The position numbers were made by a program, and so were the translations under genes. From Cladorhizidae sp. MBARI D1340-BT2 (taxonomy: Eukaryota > Porifera > Demospongiae > Poecilosclerida > Cladorhizidae), in contig JAQNBH010000008.1 in the NCBI GenBank assembly GCA_028752905.1, positions 3,772,025 through 3,836,024 on the forward strand: 64,000 nucleotides of DNA, read 5' to 3'. The notes beneath the pieces were generated by a model. It searched no databases. It was given only the letters and a program-made list of their open reading frames with translations, and had not been told where the DNA came from. Positions 1-13,100 of this stretch are shown piece by piece. The stretch's first letter is position 1. Every line of letters begins with the position of its first letter.

Positions 1-235
1 GCCAAAATTTCGCAGTGCACTAGCGTGAACACTTATGCGCGCCAAAGGGGAAGGGGGAGAGGGGGTTGGAAGCTGCCCTTTCGCGCGCGTAAATATATAT
101 GTCGGGTTAGCTTTTATGCGACTACACTGTGTTAGGAGTTTCTTACACCTGGAATCTTTTCCAGTAGCTGCAGGAAGTTCGTTGCAGGGAGCTGGAAATA
201 TTAAATCTACGGCGTAGTGATTTTTACTTTGAACA
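1..235. other. HLCS 5' flank
   Basis: Single-copy sequence upstream of the first HLCS ATG. A 60-codon open frame here has no recognisable similarity and is not called. No TATA box or other promoter element is clear enough to annotate; the promoter and 5' UTR of HLCS must lie here or beyond the window edge. Confidence 0.4.
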
Positions 236-1141
236 ATGATGTCTACTGGAACCAAGGTGGTCTCCAAGCCACCAAATCTGCTCGTCTATCATCCTGATAA
301 GGACACAACAAATGATGGGTTCCTCAGAGTGAAGCAGGCCTTGGAATTATGTCTTACACCCGAACGATACGTCATTTACCCCCTTGGACTGGAAGACGTC
401 CTCAATCACTCCCCCTGGAAAGACAGCTGCAAATTGTTAGTCGTCCCAGTAACTGAAAATGCCCTCAATAAATCCCATGACCTCCCAGGACAATTGCCTC
501 CAAGGTTGGTGGAGGAGTTTGTCACTTTCGTTCAGTCTGGAGGTGCCCTGCTCAGCCTGCAACCACACTTGAATCAGTTTTTTGGCTTGTCTGCTCCTAT
601 GGCTTCTCAAAATGATGGCTCGAGGGATGGAAGTGGAGATGGTAACTGTAAGGAGGAGGAGTGTACTGTGGAGGTGTGTGAAGAGGGAAAGGAGAGTTAT
701 GAATTCTCATGTTTGGTTCCAAACTCCTTTTGGAACAGTTACAACTCCAAAGATGTTTATTTGGATGTACCACTTTCCAATTCCATTCTGGAAAGCAATG
801 ATATGTCCTTTTATCTTCCAAAGTGCAAATTGGACAAAAGCAACACCAATCAATCCATCAACAAAATGGCAGAACAGTCATGTGACCAATCATCTGCTGA
901 TGTAAAGATGCCGTGTGTGCGAAAGATCAAATTTAAAAACAATGGATATGCAGTCATCTCGGGTTTCGACATCCTTCCTGTTCTTCCTACTGGTATGGAA
1001 CTGGAACCGTTACTTTTCTTGAACCGAGGGGTGGTCCAGAGGAAGCAGCTACTGAGGGCTCTCCTGAGAGGATTCGGACTGGAGTGCAGCGAAGAAGAAC
1101 TGCCAGATCTCACGCACACCTTCCTGCTCTGCTCAGACAAG
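236..1141 (+). CDS. HLCS: HLCS exon 1: N-terminal glutamine-amidotransferase-like domain
   Basis: Encodes residues 1-302. The start is the first ATG of an ATGATG pair and opens the only long frame. The fold resembles the N-terminal domain of eukaryotic biotin-protein ligases: a beta strand LLVYHP (15-20), a second strand CKLLVVP (65-71) and the glycine turn SGGALLSL (101-108). Residues about 120-165 form an acidic, Gly/Ser/Glu-rich low-complexity insert. The donor AAG|GTCAGA at 1142 ends the exon in phase 0. The open frame runs 24 nt further to a stop at 1165, so an unspliced message would give a 309-residue truncated product. The donor is inferred from the phase match with exon 2 and not from an aligned protein. 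Confidence 0.85.
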
Positions 1142-4100
1142 GTCAGAAGGGACATTTTTGTCTAGGTACATACACATCTGTGTTGTTTTTCCTTTGTTGT
1201 GTGATTTATGGAGAGGGTCAAGTGGACCCTACACACAGCAGGAAAACTTGGCGTGGAATTGCTCTTTGGAGGACTGATAGAGCACCAATTGAATTCCACA
1301 AAAAATTTGGTCGTGATGCTGGTGGGTGTGGTCTGCCATTTTTCTAACGTTGCAAGAATAATAGTGGCACCGTTGAAGTCTCAGCGAATTCTCAGTTGAC
1401 ATAGCACAAATACAATGACTTTCTTGATAATCAACTTAAATTTACTAAAATCACCTCAATAATCAACTTAAATTTTTTATTTACTCGACGTTTCGACTAG
1501 ATGCTCTAGTCTTCATCAGGAATAAGCATACGCCTCTCTGTGTGTCTAGTCGAAATGTCGAGTGAATAAAAATTGAAGTTGATGATTGAGAAGGTGGTTA
1601 TGTTATTATGTTATTATGTCAACTGAGAGTTCATTGAGGTTAAAATTATTCACTCGATGTTTCGGCTAGTCTTCATCTGGAACAATGGGATGCTAAAGGC
1701 TCATGTGAGGTTGATATATACCGGTAGCTAACTATCCATCATGTGATGCAAACCACACCTAGGTGCACGTCTCATGCATGCTCCTGTGAGTCAGGGTCAT
1801 CGTCGGACAAAGAACAAACTTCCGATGGGAGAGGGCGATGTTTGTTTTTCTTCGCAACAATACCATTGCATACAGATCTTTTTCGTTGCCACTCTCTCTC
1901 TCATGGGGACAATTCTTCACCTAGGCTTCAGGTTCCAAGCATTGTGATTCCCCAAACGTGAGTTCATAGCAAACAGTAGTTCAGACACCTCGAGTTCTCT
2001 AATCACACCTGCCACACTACGTCCGCTATGCCAAGCATTGATGGGAACAAACCTTTCATTGCACACAACGCTCAACTGATTCTGCTAACTTTAATTTCTG
2101 CACTGGTCGAGACAAATCCATCAGATTTAATTCCCGCCAAATTTCCCAACTCTACAGTATCTGCATTGGGAGGCAGTTATCCCGAACTGCACCAACCAAT
2201 TAAAAGTTAATTGGTTACTCCCACTCATTTATTATTGGCTGCGCCAATTAATGAATCTCATTCAACTGTCATATGTCATGGCTATCTGCAAATGATCTCT
2301 CCTTCAGTAATTAGAGCACAGGCTCCGCCCTGATAAGCAATGGTTCTTATACAGCTTGATCATTATTTTAAAAAATGTTACGACAATTAACTGGTAAAAA
2401 AATAATATGTAGACCACAACTGATTTGAAGTGGTAAAGGGTCGTCCAGGATGTTGTCTACATGGGTACGCACTTTTTCGACCATATAGTTGTTTGTATAT
2501 AGTTGTTGTTGTTTTTATTTCAAATTGATTATTGTGAAGGTCATTGTGAGTTGCTTCTGTTGTTGTTTCACAGTTCAACATTGTGGCAACTACATAGCAA
2601 TAAATGCTTCTATATTTTTTGTTGTTGTTTCACAGTTCAACATTGTGGCAACTACATAGCAATGCTTATATATTTGTTGTTGCAGTTCAACATTGTGGCA
2701 ACTACATAGCAATAATGCTTATATATTTGTTGTTGTTGATGTACAGTTCAACATTGTGGCAACCACATAGCAACAATGCTTATATATTTGTTGTTGTTGA
2801 TGTACAGTTCAACATTGTGGCAACCACTAGCAACAATGCTTATATATTTGTTGTTGTTGATGTACAGTTCAACATTGTGGCAACCCAGCTGCATCAAACT
2901 AGCGAGCAGACAAGAGCCACTCCTGTTAACCCCTGTGTTTAACTTAGTTTTAATTGTTGTACACTACACAAGTCAGCACATACACACCTTGTCAGCCAGG
3001 CATCAGCTACAGTCTCCTTCATGAGTCGGCCAGGGATCAGCTACAGTCTCCTTCATGAGTCAGCCAGGGATCAGCTACAGCCTCCTTCATGAGTCAGCCA
3101 GGGATCAGCTACAGCCTCCTTCTTGAGTCAGCCACAGTCTCCTTCATGAGTCAGCCAGGGATCAGCTACAGCCTCCTCCATGAGTCAGCCAGGGATCAGC
3201 TACAGCCTCCTCCATGAGTCGGCCAGGGATCAGCTACAGCCTCCTTCATGAGTCAGCCAGGGATCAGCTACAGCCTCCTCCATGAGTCGGCCAGGGATCA
3301 GCTACAGCCTCCTTCATGAGTCAGCCAGGGATCAGCTACAGCCTCCATCAAGGACTTAGCAAGAGTTGCACACAAGAACTCGAGAACTATTACATCATGA
3401 TTCCCAATTAGTCACCCTCTAGAGTCTAGACCTACAACTTCTTAAGGGAAGTCTGAAGCTATGCTCTATTGCTATGGAAAAGATACAGCTACACACCACA
3501 GCTGTAGCTATGGCAGCTGCTCTAGGTTGGTGCAATTGAACTGCTTAATGAGAATACCAGCAGGCCCCATGAATTCCTTCCTTTTTCCCCTCGAACTTTC
3601 TGGGAGTTCAGGTTGGGTTCTAACCTTAAACATAGAACTCCTCAAAATGTCCATCTCTACGATTCCTGGACATACTTTAAAAAAAATTAAATACCAAATG
3701 CAGTAACTGGTTCTGATGAAGTACAGAGGTCACAGTAGCAGCACCAAACCTCCCTCTCCATGTCTGGGGTGTTACTTATGTACCAAATGTGGCAGTTCTG
3801 CTGGAGTACAAGTCGCCGTGACTAAACTGAGTCACTGGCTGGGGTCACAAGCGGAGCACATGACACATATTGCTGGCTTGGGTCACAAGTGGAGCACATG
3901 ACTGGCTTGGGTCACAAGTGGAGCACATGACTCATACCGCTGGTTGGGGTCACAAGTGGAGCACGTGTCCTCATGCTGCAGCTGGATGCATTGCTCTCAA
4001 GTGTGTGGAATGTCTGGGACTACTAAGCGTAAGAGCTACTGCAGCTTTTCTGAAGCTGTTGGACTTGCAGAGAAGTCAGGGAATAAAGAGCTGAAAGGGA

Positions 4101-7100
4101 GTACAGAGTAAGCAAAAATCTAGTCCGAGATTGGAGAGAGAAAATTGAGTTCACAGCTACCAAACCAACCAGATCACATGGACTTATGGTGCACTAGCTC
4201 AGCATGCTGGTAGATGGGCACGTAATTTAGTGTGTGGCTTGTGCCCCAGCGATATATATTTTTTGTAACGAGGGCTAATTATGGGGAGCGACTTGTACTA
4301 CTCCGGTGCGACCTGCACTCCGGCAAATATGGTAGTTTGGGCAGGCCCAAAGACCGTTTTTCCCCTTCCTTGGACTGCTACTTGAGCCTTGTGGTTGTTT
4401 GCAACTCAATTATGTGGGTGTGGTTCTAATTAGGTATTGCGAGCTTGGTTTTCAAATAGCCAGAACTTTCCTGGAAGTTTCTCTTGTAATCTTCGGACTA
4501 GGGGCGTGGTGGACCCGATCACAATTTTCTGATTGGTCGTGCATGCAGCGTAACTAATGCAAGAATAGTCCATTCTTGTGTTGTGGTGCATGACACATTT
4601 CATGGAATCTGCCAGCATCATGAATATTCCATTCCTGTGTTGTGTGCCTGACACGTGACATGGAATCTGCCAGCATCATGAATATTCCATTCCTGTGTTG
4701 TGGTGCCCGACATGTGACATGGAATCTGCCAGCATCATGTGATTACAAGTCGCTGCCAAACATCACCACAAAGACTTGACTAGTAAGGTTACTGTGTTGG
4801 GAGGGAGGTGGACCCACTGTAGAGTACAGATCACAGGCTAATGTGTCCCTAAGGGGGAAACTGCGGTGATCTGAGGGTGCTTCTGGACCTGTTGAGGTCT
4901 GAGGTTGTTTCTGAACCTGTTGAGGTCTGAGGGTGCTTCTGAACCTGCAGTGGTCTGAGGGTGTTTCTGAACCTGCAGTGGTCTGAGGGTGTTTCTAAAT
5001 CTGCAGTGGTCTGAGGGTGTTTCTGAACCTGCAGTGGTCTGAGGGTGTTTCTGAACTTGCAGTGGTCTGAGGGTGTTTCTGAACCTGTTGAGGTCTGAGG
5101 GTGTTTCTGAACCTGCAGTGGTCTGAGGGTGCTTCTGAACCTGCAGTGGTCTGAGGGTGCTTCTGAACTTGCAGTGGTCTGAGGGTGTTTCTGAACCTGT
5201 TGAGGTCTGAGGGTGTTTCTGAACCTGTTGAGGTCTGAGGGTGTTTCTGAACCTGCGGTGGTCTGAGGGTGTTTCTGAACCTGCAGTGGTCTGAGGGTGT
5301 TTCTGAACCTGCAGTGGTCTGAGGGTGTTTCTGAACCTGCAGTGGTCTGAGGGTGCTTCTGAACCTGCAGTGGTCTGAGGGTGCTTCTGAACCGGCAGTG
5401 GTCTGAGGGTGTTTCTGAACCTGCAGTGGTCTGAGGGTGTTTCTGAACCTGTTGAGGTCTGAGGGTGTTTCTGAACCTGCAGTGGTCTGAGGGTGTTTCT
5501 GAACCTGCAGTGGTCTGAGGGTGCTTCTGAACTTGCAGTGGTCTGAGGGTGTTTCTGAACCTGTTGAGGTCTGAGGGTGTTTCTGAACCTGCGGTGGTCT
5601 GAGGGTGTTTCTGAACCTGCAGTGGTCTGAGGGTGTTTCTGAACCTGCAGTGGTCTGAGGGTGCTTCTGAACCGGCAGTGGTCTGAGGGTGTTTCTGAAC
5701 CTGCAGTGGTCTGAGGGTGTTTCTGAACCTGCAGTGGTCTGAGGGTGTTTCTGAACCTGCAGTGGTCTGAGGGTGCTTCTGAACCTGCGGTGGTCTGAGG
5801 GTGTTTCTGAACCTGTTGAGGTCTGAGGGTGTTTCTGAACCTGCAGTGGTCTGAGGGTGTTTCTGAACCTGCAGTGGTCTGAGGGTGCTTCTGAACCTGC
5901 GGTGGTCTGAGGGTGTTTCTGAACCTGTTGAGGTCTGAGGGTGTTTCTGAACCTGCAGTGGTCTGAGGGTGCTTCTGAACCTGCAGTGGTCTGAGGGTGC
6001 TTCTGAACCTGCGGTGGTCTGAGGGTGTTTCTGAACCTGCAGTGGTCTGAGGGTGTTTCTGAACCTGCAGTGGTCTGAGGGTGTTTCTGAACCTGCAGTG
6101 GTCTGATGGTGCTTCTGAACCGATGTCGACAAAATCAGATAACAATATAAAATTTCCACCCATTTCTCATTGACAATGGTAGAACTTATTCTTGCTAAAT
6201 ATGGTTCCGATGTTTGACTTCTAAATTGTTTGGTTCCGATGTTTGACTGCTAAATAGTTGGGTAAATAGTTGGGTATACTGATGCCTGTCTGCTAGATAG
6301 TTTGGTTCCAATGTTTGTCTGCTAATTAGTTTGGTCCCAAAATTTAAATACTATATAGTTTGGTTCCAACTCTTGACTGAACTCTTGACTGCTAAATAAT
6401 TCTCTGATATATAAGTGACCTCTGTTATATTACAATCAGGTCACACAACCCTTTCAGTTTCAATTAGCTGCTTAATGGAACTGAATTTCCCTGGCTGGCA
6501 TTGGGGGGGGGGGGGGGGGGGGAGAGACTTAGCAACCACTGCAGTTGCCACCTAAGAGAAATCCATCAACAGCACAGTTGCAACCTAAGAACAATCCATC
6601 AACAGCACGTATGAAGTGAAGCTATGAAGTGAAGCGGTTGTTATATAAAGATAATACCTGTGAATACCTGGCACCTTTGCCAACATCAACACGCAAGCTT
6701 TTAATACATGGTGATGCTTAGCTAGCCCCTTCTTTAATGACTACACCACAACTACATGAGGCAGCTGCAATCCTGTGTAATGGTGGTGGCAGCTGCTCAC
6801 AACTGTAAGGGGGGGGGACTTGTTGCTTACAAGACCACTTCAGAGCACATGACTAAGAACTGACTGATGGCATGTGTTTGGTTTATGCAGAGTCAGCATC
6901 ACTAACCTAACTGAAGTAAGTGGGGTGATAATTGCCTCTAATTGGAGAGAATGTTTTTGTAGGTCTGGACTGCTGGAGTGAGTGGATGGCATGACTCTCC
7001 AGCCATTGTGACGGCTTCTAGTGTCCGTGAAGACAACCCAGGTGTTCCATGTGGCCACACCTACCACAGGAAGTTTGTTTAGAGGAGGATTTTGCATCTT

Positions 7101-10100
7101 CATTCTCAGGAAAATGCTTCCTTGAAGTTACACTGTTGTTGTTGTTGTTTTCGTGACTTTCCGTTTGTCAAGAAAACGTTCAAGTTCTCAGTAGGACTCG
7201 GAAAATTTCCCAAAGTTTTCCCTCCCCTTTATTTCTTTTCTTTTGTCTTTTCCAATGTCAATTATACACCTAGCTGTAGGCCTATGAGCATACACTTAGC
7301 TGTAGGCCTATGAGCATGCACTTAGCTATAGACCTATGAGCATGCACTTAGCTGTAGGCGTATGAGCATACACTTAGCTGTAGACCTATGAGCATACACT
7401 TAACTGTAGGCCTATGAGCATGCACTTAGCTGTAGGCGTATGAGCATACACTTAGCTGTAGGCCTATGAGCATACACTTAACTGTAGGCCTATGAGCATG
7501 CACTTAGCTGTAGGCGTATGAGCATACACTTAGCTGTAGGCCTATGAGCATACACTTAGCTGTAGGCCTATGAGCATGCACTTAGCTATAGACCTATGAG
7601 CATACACTTAGCTGTAGGCCTATGAGCATACACTTAGCTGTAGGCCTATGAGCATGCACTTAGCTGTAGGCCTATGAGCATGCACTTAGCTGTAGGCCTA
7701 TGAGCATGCACTTAGCTGTAGGCCTATGAGGATACACTTAGCTGTAGGCCTATGAGCATACACTTAGCTGTAGGCCTATGAGCATGCACTTAGCTATAGA
7801 CCTATGAGCATACACTTAGCTGTAGGCCTATGAGCATACACTTAGCTGTAGGCCTATGAGCATGCACTTAGCTGTAGGCCTATGAGCATGCACTTAGCTG
7901 TAGGCCTATGAGCATGCACTTAGCTGTAGGCCTATGAGCATGCACTTAGCTGTAGGCCTATGAGGATACACTTAGCTGTAGGCCTATGAGGATACACTTA
8001 GCTGTAGGCCTATGAGCATGCACTTAGCTATAGACCTATGAGGATATACTTAGCTGTAGGTCTAAGAGTAAGATACTTGCTGACTTAAAATGAACCAGTC
8101 GCTTGCAAACATACGGCAAGTTAATCATCTTATTAACTTGGGAAAAATTTCAGTTAATTAAGTTGAGGTAGCATGGAGTTTCAAAATTGACTCAAGTGTG
8201 TCGAACGAATGGGTGTGGCAATGTATGGGTGCAAACCAGATATAAGAGGAGAGATACAAGGGCTCTCTATAATCGACTTAAATGTACTCACTCGATGTTC
8301 CAGCTAATGCTCTAGCCTTCATCAGAACATGAGATGAGGATATCAGGATAATTAAGTTCAAACGGAGGTTGTCTATTGCTCGGTGTAGTGAACGTCTGTA
8401 CGCACACACACTCAGTTCTTCATAGCCTAGCTCTCAGTTTCTATGGCGGACTTTGATCTCACTCACTCACTCATTTCTTGCCATTTGTCGATATATGTTT
8501 TGCAGGTTCTGTCATTGCACTGACCCATCTCTTAGAAGTGCAATTACTTGCACATGTGCAGAACTACAATGTTGCACTTCACACACACACACACACACAC
8601 ATATAATGAAGCTGTTTATTGCCTCGTGTGATGAAAGTGCATACATATGTACGCATACCTGAGGCAAAACGATTTTCTTGGATTAGTCTAGTGTCTCTCT
8701 TTGCTTGACGACTAGTTTGTTGATTAACTTATTTTTTTGCGTCATCGAACAAACGAACTTGGTGGCTCTAACCCTGCCACATGCCACAGAATCTGGTTGG
8801 TCGGCATCTCTCCATCTTAGCCAACCTGCAACCTGCAAGGAGACTAGCCGAGTGCTTCAGCTTAACTTCATCCTCCACTTTAGCAACTCGAAGACTTTGT
8901 AGAGGACAAGGAAGACGGCAAGGAAAAAAAGGACGACATAATAGCCCCACCTTCCTTTTGGACGAAGATGTCTCCGCCCACTGTGACAGGCATACATACC
9001 CACAAAGAAGAAATCACACTCGATAACGAGTGATCACATTTAACAACTATCATGCACTTCTAGTGCATTTACTGTGCGTGCCTTGCTCGCTGGTTTGCAT
9101 TGTAGGTGACCCTTTACCAATTCCCTTGTAAACATGCCTTCTCTAAGCACCCCCCCTTCCACCCAATTAGCAACCCTGTGTGTGACTCTAATTTAATTGT
9201 GAGCCACTATAAGACAAATTTGCACTTTTGTTGAACACAGAATATTTAACTCTGTTGCTTCTAACTTGTGATTTGCAGCACCGGAGATCCTTCCTCTCGG
9301 CTCTGTCTCCTCTCCTGACAGATGCTGCCATTTCCGGGAAAGAACTGACACTCAGGCTTATCTCGGACGACTTCACTTCGGGGACGCCGGTTGATGATCT
9401 CCCACGACCTTCGAACTCTGAAATTCCCATCATCGTCCAACCTGCAACTTGGCAGGTGGACAGGATCCCTTTCTGTCCGAGCACGTACTTCCGTGATCTG
9501 GAGACGAGGGAGATTGGGAGAACCTTGCTGTACACTCCTGTCATTACATCTACACAGATACCCTTTACCGGGAACATCACATTCTGCCATGCATTCAAGG
9601 CTGAGGTGGGTGTGGTTTGGGTGGCTGCCCAGCAGACGCAAGGAAAAGGTAAGGGGATTAATAAGTTCATAGGTCAGTTGGAACCCTTATCAGACCACCT
9701 AGCACCCCTATATTGGTTTGACCTAACTGGCACTTGTTACATATAATTAATTACCCATTAGTTCATCAGTCGCTGATTAACCTCAGAAAGTATTTATACA
9801 AGAGCTTACAAGAGCTAACAAATTAATAACTACATTGGATCAACCTGTTTTAAAAGAGAGGGATGGACCCAAAACTGTTTAATGACCCTTTACCAATTAA
9901 AGTCACATACAATAATATTTACTGAATTGGTGTGTACATGATTTTAAATGGTAAAGGGTCGTCAATGGGCTGGTTGTGGTCAGCATGGGCGGTGTTTTGT
10001 TCCCTTTTATTATTATTTTGAGTTTTTGAAAACTTTCTTTTTTCCCCCTTCAAATTGGGTTTTGTTGAGCAGTGGAGGAGGACTAGACTAAGTCTGATCT

Positions 10101-13100
10101 TCAAGGTGTCCAAGGGCTTTGAAATACTCTTTCTAACTTTCAATGGATCAATTTCAATGAATCAATTGACATAATAACATTAAAATCACCTTCTCAATAA
10201 TCACATTCAAATTGTATTCGCTCGACGTTTCGACTAGATGCTCTAGCCTTCATCAATTCCTGATGAAGGCTAGAGCATCTAGTCGAAACGTCGAGTGAAT
10301 ACAATTTGAAGTTGATTATTGAGAAGGTGATTTTAATCTTTCTAACTTATTTATTGTTGTTGCGCCCTCCACACATCAGCATATGACATGTCTTGTTGCT
10401 ATTGTTAACTGTACCCATGTAGGGTCAGCTACAGCCTCCTTCAAGGACTTGGTAACAGTTGCACAGGAGAACTCCACAAACCAAACAGCAGATATTTTGG
10501 TAGAGGATCACTAAAGCCTTCTTTGGACTTGCTACAGGAGTGAGAACTCCACAAACCGAACAGCAGAACTAAGCACTGGTCATTTTTTACAATACAGCAT
10601 GTCCATTAGCTTGATAATGTCATCAACATACGCACTGCTGATCCTTACCGACCACTCTATTCCCCAATAGAGAAACAGATTAGTTGTGGACGTGCATTGG
10701 AACATTTGAGGTCTTCTGCTACTGAGCAAAGAGAAAATAGAGATTTGAGGATGAATTTCAAGTTTCTCTCATACTTAGCATTTTCTAGTGCTGGTTTGTT
10801 ACCTTGGTGAAGCACTTGAAGCATGTCTGGCATCTTTGGTAGCTTATCAGCCGAAACCATTTGTGAAGCTAAGATGCTGCCATGTGAGTTAAGATGAGGG
10901 CTTTGATTTGGGGACAGGGGATATCCAGCACTTAGAAATAGGGCTCAAACCGGTATCGTACCTTACTCTGGATGGCTAAAGGCCGCAGATTCACAATGTG
11001 CTGCTCGCATTAGTGACGCGATGTGTCGATTTTGAGATATTGTGAACCAGCCTTGGTGCTGGCTGTTCAGCACTGCTTTTATAGCTATACATAAGTTGCT
11101 GCTATAACCCTCTCACCGCCAACTTTATAAAAGGAATATCGATGACTACTGTACATTATATTCGGTATAAAACCAGTAGTTGAGAAATGTACCTAGCAAC
11201 CATGTATGACTAGGTTGCCACGAACTGACCAACATTGTGGTGAAATTCACTTGCCTAGCAACTAAATCACTAATGTGGATATGTTTTATCATAGCTTGTT
11301 GCTTCAATATTTGACCAATATATTGAAGGAGAGGAAGGTAGTAGAGGATGGGGGAGTGCAAGGGAGGAGAGGACGGGGAGAGTGCAAGGGAGGAGAGGAC
11401 GGGGAGGGTGCAAGGAAGGAGAGGACGTGGAGAGTGCAAGGGAGAGGAGCAAGTGGTAGTGAGGATGGGGAGAGTGCAAGGGAGGAAGGACGGGGAGGGT
11501 GCAAGGGAGGAGAGGAAGCTGAGTAAACTAGACCAGATGAGCGTACAGATTCCAAGTCTGAGGCAGAACCTGTCAAAGTGGACACCATTTTATTGCCAGA
11601 ATCTGTGATGGCTATACAACCTTGCTCTGTTTTTGTTATTGTGTATCCATACTAGTCCATAGCTATCTATGAAAATTCCTCCATTGTTTTAGCTATCTAT
11701 ACCTACTGGATACATCTACACTCGCTTTGAAACTGATCTCCTGAATCATCAGAAACAACAGCTTTCCTGAGACCTGCCATGCCATTTTTCAGATCCACGA
11801 CTTCAACTTTTATCTAATGGTTGCCTTAGTTACACGTGAGCTATTCAAGTGACAGAACAACCCTTTTCATGTTGACCTAATGGTTGCCTTAGTTACACGT
11901 GAGCTATTCAAGTGACAGAACAACCCTTTCCATGTTGACCTAATGGTTGCCTTAGTTACACGTGAGCTATTCAAGTGACAGAACAACCCTTTCCATGTTG
12001 ACCTAATGGTTGCCTTAGTTACACGTGAGCTATTCAAGTGACAGAACAACCCTTTTCATGTTGACCTAATGGTTGCCTTAGTTACACGTGAGCTATTCAA
12101 GTGACAGAACAACCCTTTCCATGTTGACCTAATGGTTGCCTTAGTTACACATGAGCTATTCAAGTGACAGAACAACCCTTTCCATGTTGACCTAATGGTT
12201 GCCCTAGTTACACGTGAGCTATTCAAGTGACAGAACAACCCTTTCCACTTGTTTCAGCAAAATATTGAATTGACTGACTAAACAGTCAATTTGTTATGAA
12301 TTTATTTGGGATACCGGCCATTTTGTGCCTGAGTCACTTATGGCGGTGAGCAGGTTAACACTGAGCTGGTCTGTGCAAGGCTGGTCTCGCACAGGCCAGC
12401 CTCGCACAGACCAGCCTCGCGCAGGCCAGCCTCGCACAGGCCAGCCTCGCGCAGACCATCCTCGCACCTCGCACAGACTAGCCTCGCACAGGCCAGCCTC
12501 GCACAGACCAGTCTCGCACAGACCAGCCTCGCACAGACCAGTGTCGTACAGACCAGTCTCGCACAGACCAGCCTGCCACAGGCCAGCCTCGCACAGACCA
12601 GCCTCGCACCTCGCACAGGCCAGCCTCGCACAGACCAGCCTCGCACAGGCCAGCCTCGTACAGGCCAGCCTCACACAGACCAGCCTCGCACAGGCCAGCC
12701 TCGCACAGGCCAGCCTCACACCTCGCACAGGCCAGCCTCGCACAGACCAGCCTCGCACAGGCCAGCCTCGTACAGGCCAGCCTCACACAGACCAGCCTCG
12801 CACAGGCCAGCCTCGCACAGGCCAGCCTCACACAGACCAGCCTCGCACAGGCCAGTGTCGTACAGGCCAGCCTCGCGCAGACCAGCCTCGCACAGACCAG
12901 CCTCGCACAGACCAGCCTCGCACAGGCCAGCCTCGTACAGGCCAGCCTCACACAGACCAGCCTCGCACAGGCCAGCCTCGCACAGGCCAGCCTCACACAG
13001 ACCAGCCTCGCACAGGCCAGTGTCGTACAGGCCAGCCTCGCGCAGACCAGCCTCGCACAGACCAGCCTCGCACAGACCAGCCTCGTACAGGCCAGCCTCA

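Larger units (their letters stand above)
2370..3400 (+). mobile_element. Composite interspersed element with two internal arrays, copy 1
   Basis: The order is a GTAGACCACA...GGTAAAGGGTCGTC head, a 50-61-bp array, a linker ending near GTCAGCACATACACACCTTG, a 34-bp array, and a tail CATCAAGGACTTAGCAAGAG. The same parts in reverse order and opposite strand occur at 29840-31140. Simpler relatives in which the 34-bp segment is single copy occur at 9885-10560 and 31185-31760. No protein-coding capacity is seen, so it is a non-autonomous element of unknown class. The architecture (conserved ends, variable internal minisatellites) recalls Helentron-derived elements, but no diagnostic termini were identified. 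Confidence 0.55.
1142..9278 (+). other. HLCS: HLCS intron 1
   Basis: An 8.1-kb intron with GT-AG ends (GTCAGA ... ATTTGCAG). It contains a hammerhead-like foldback element, a composite element with two internal arrays, and the 28-bp and 26-bp minisatellites described separately. No further HLCS coding sequence is needed or seen in it. Confidence 0.75.

Noticed and set aside
4838..6163. Minus-strand open frames of 441 and 436 codons
   Set aside because: They are the 28-bp array read in two frames with short unique starts; no domain, and two overlapping frames are equally open.
9188..9670. 160-codon and 126-codon minus-strand open frames
   Set aside because: They are antisense shadows of HLCS exon 2, which has clear homology and splice sites on the + strand.
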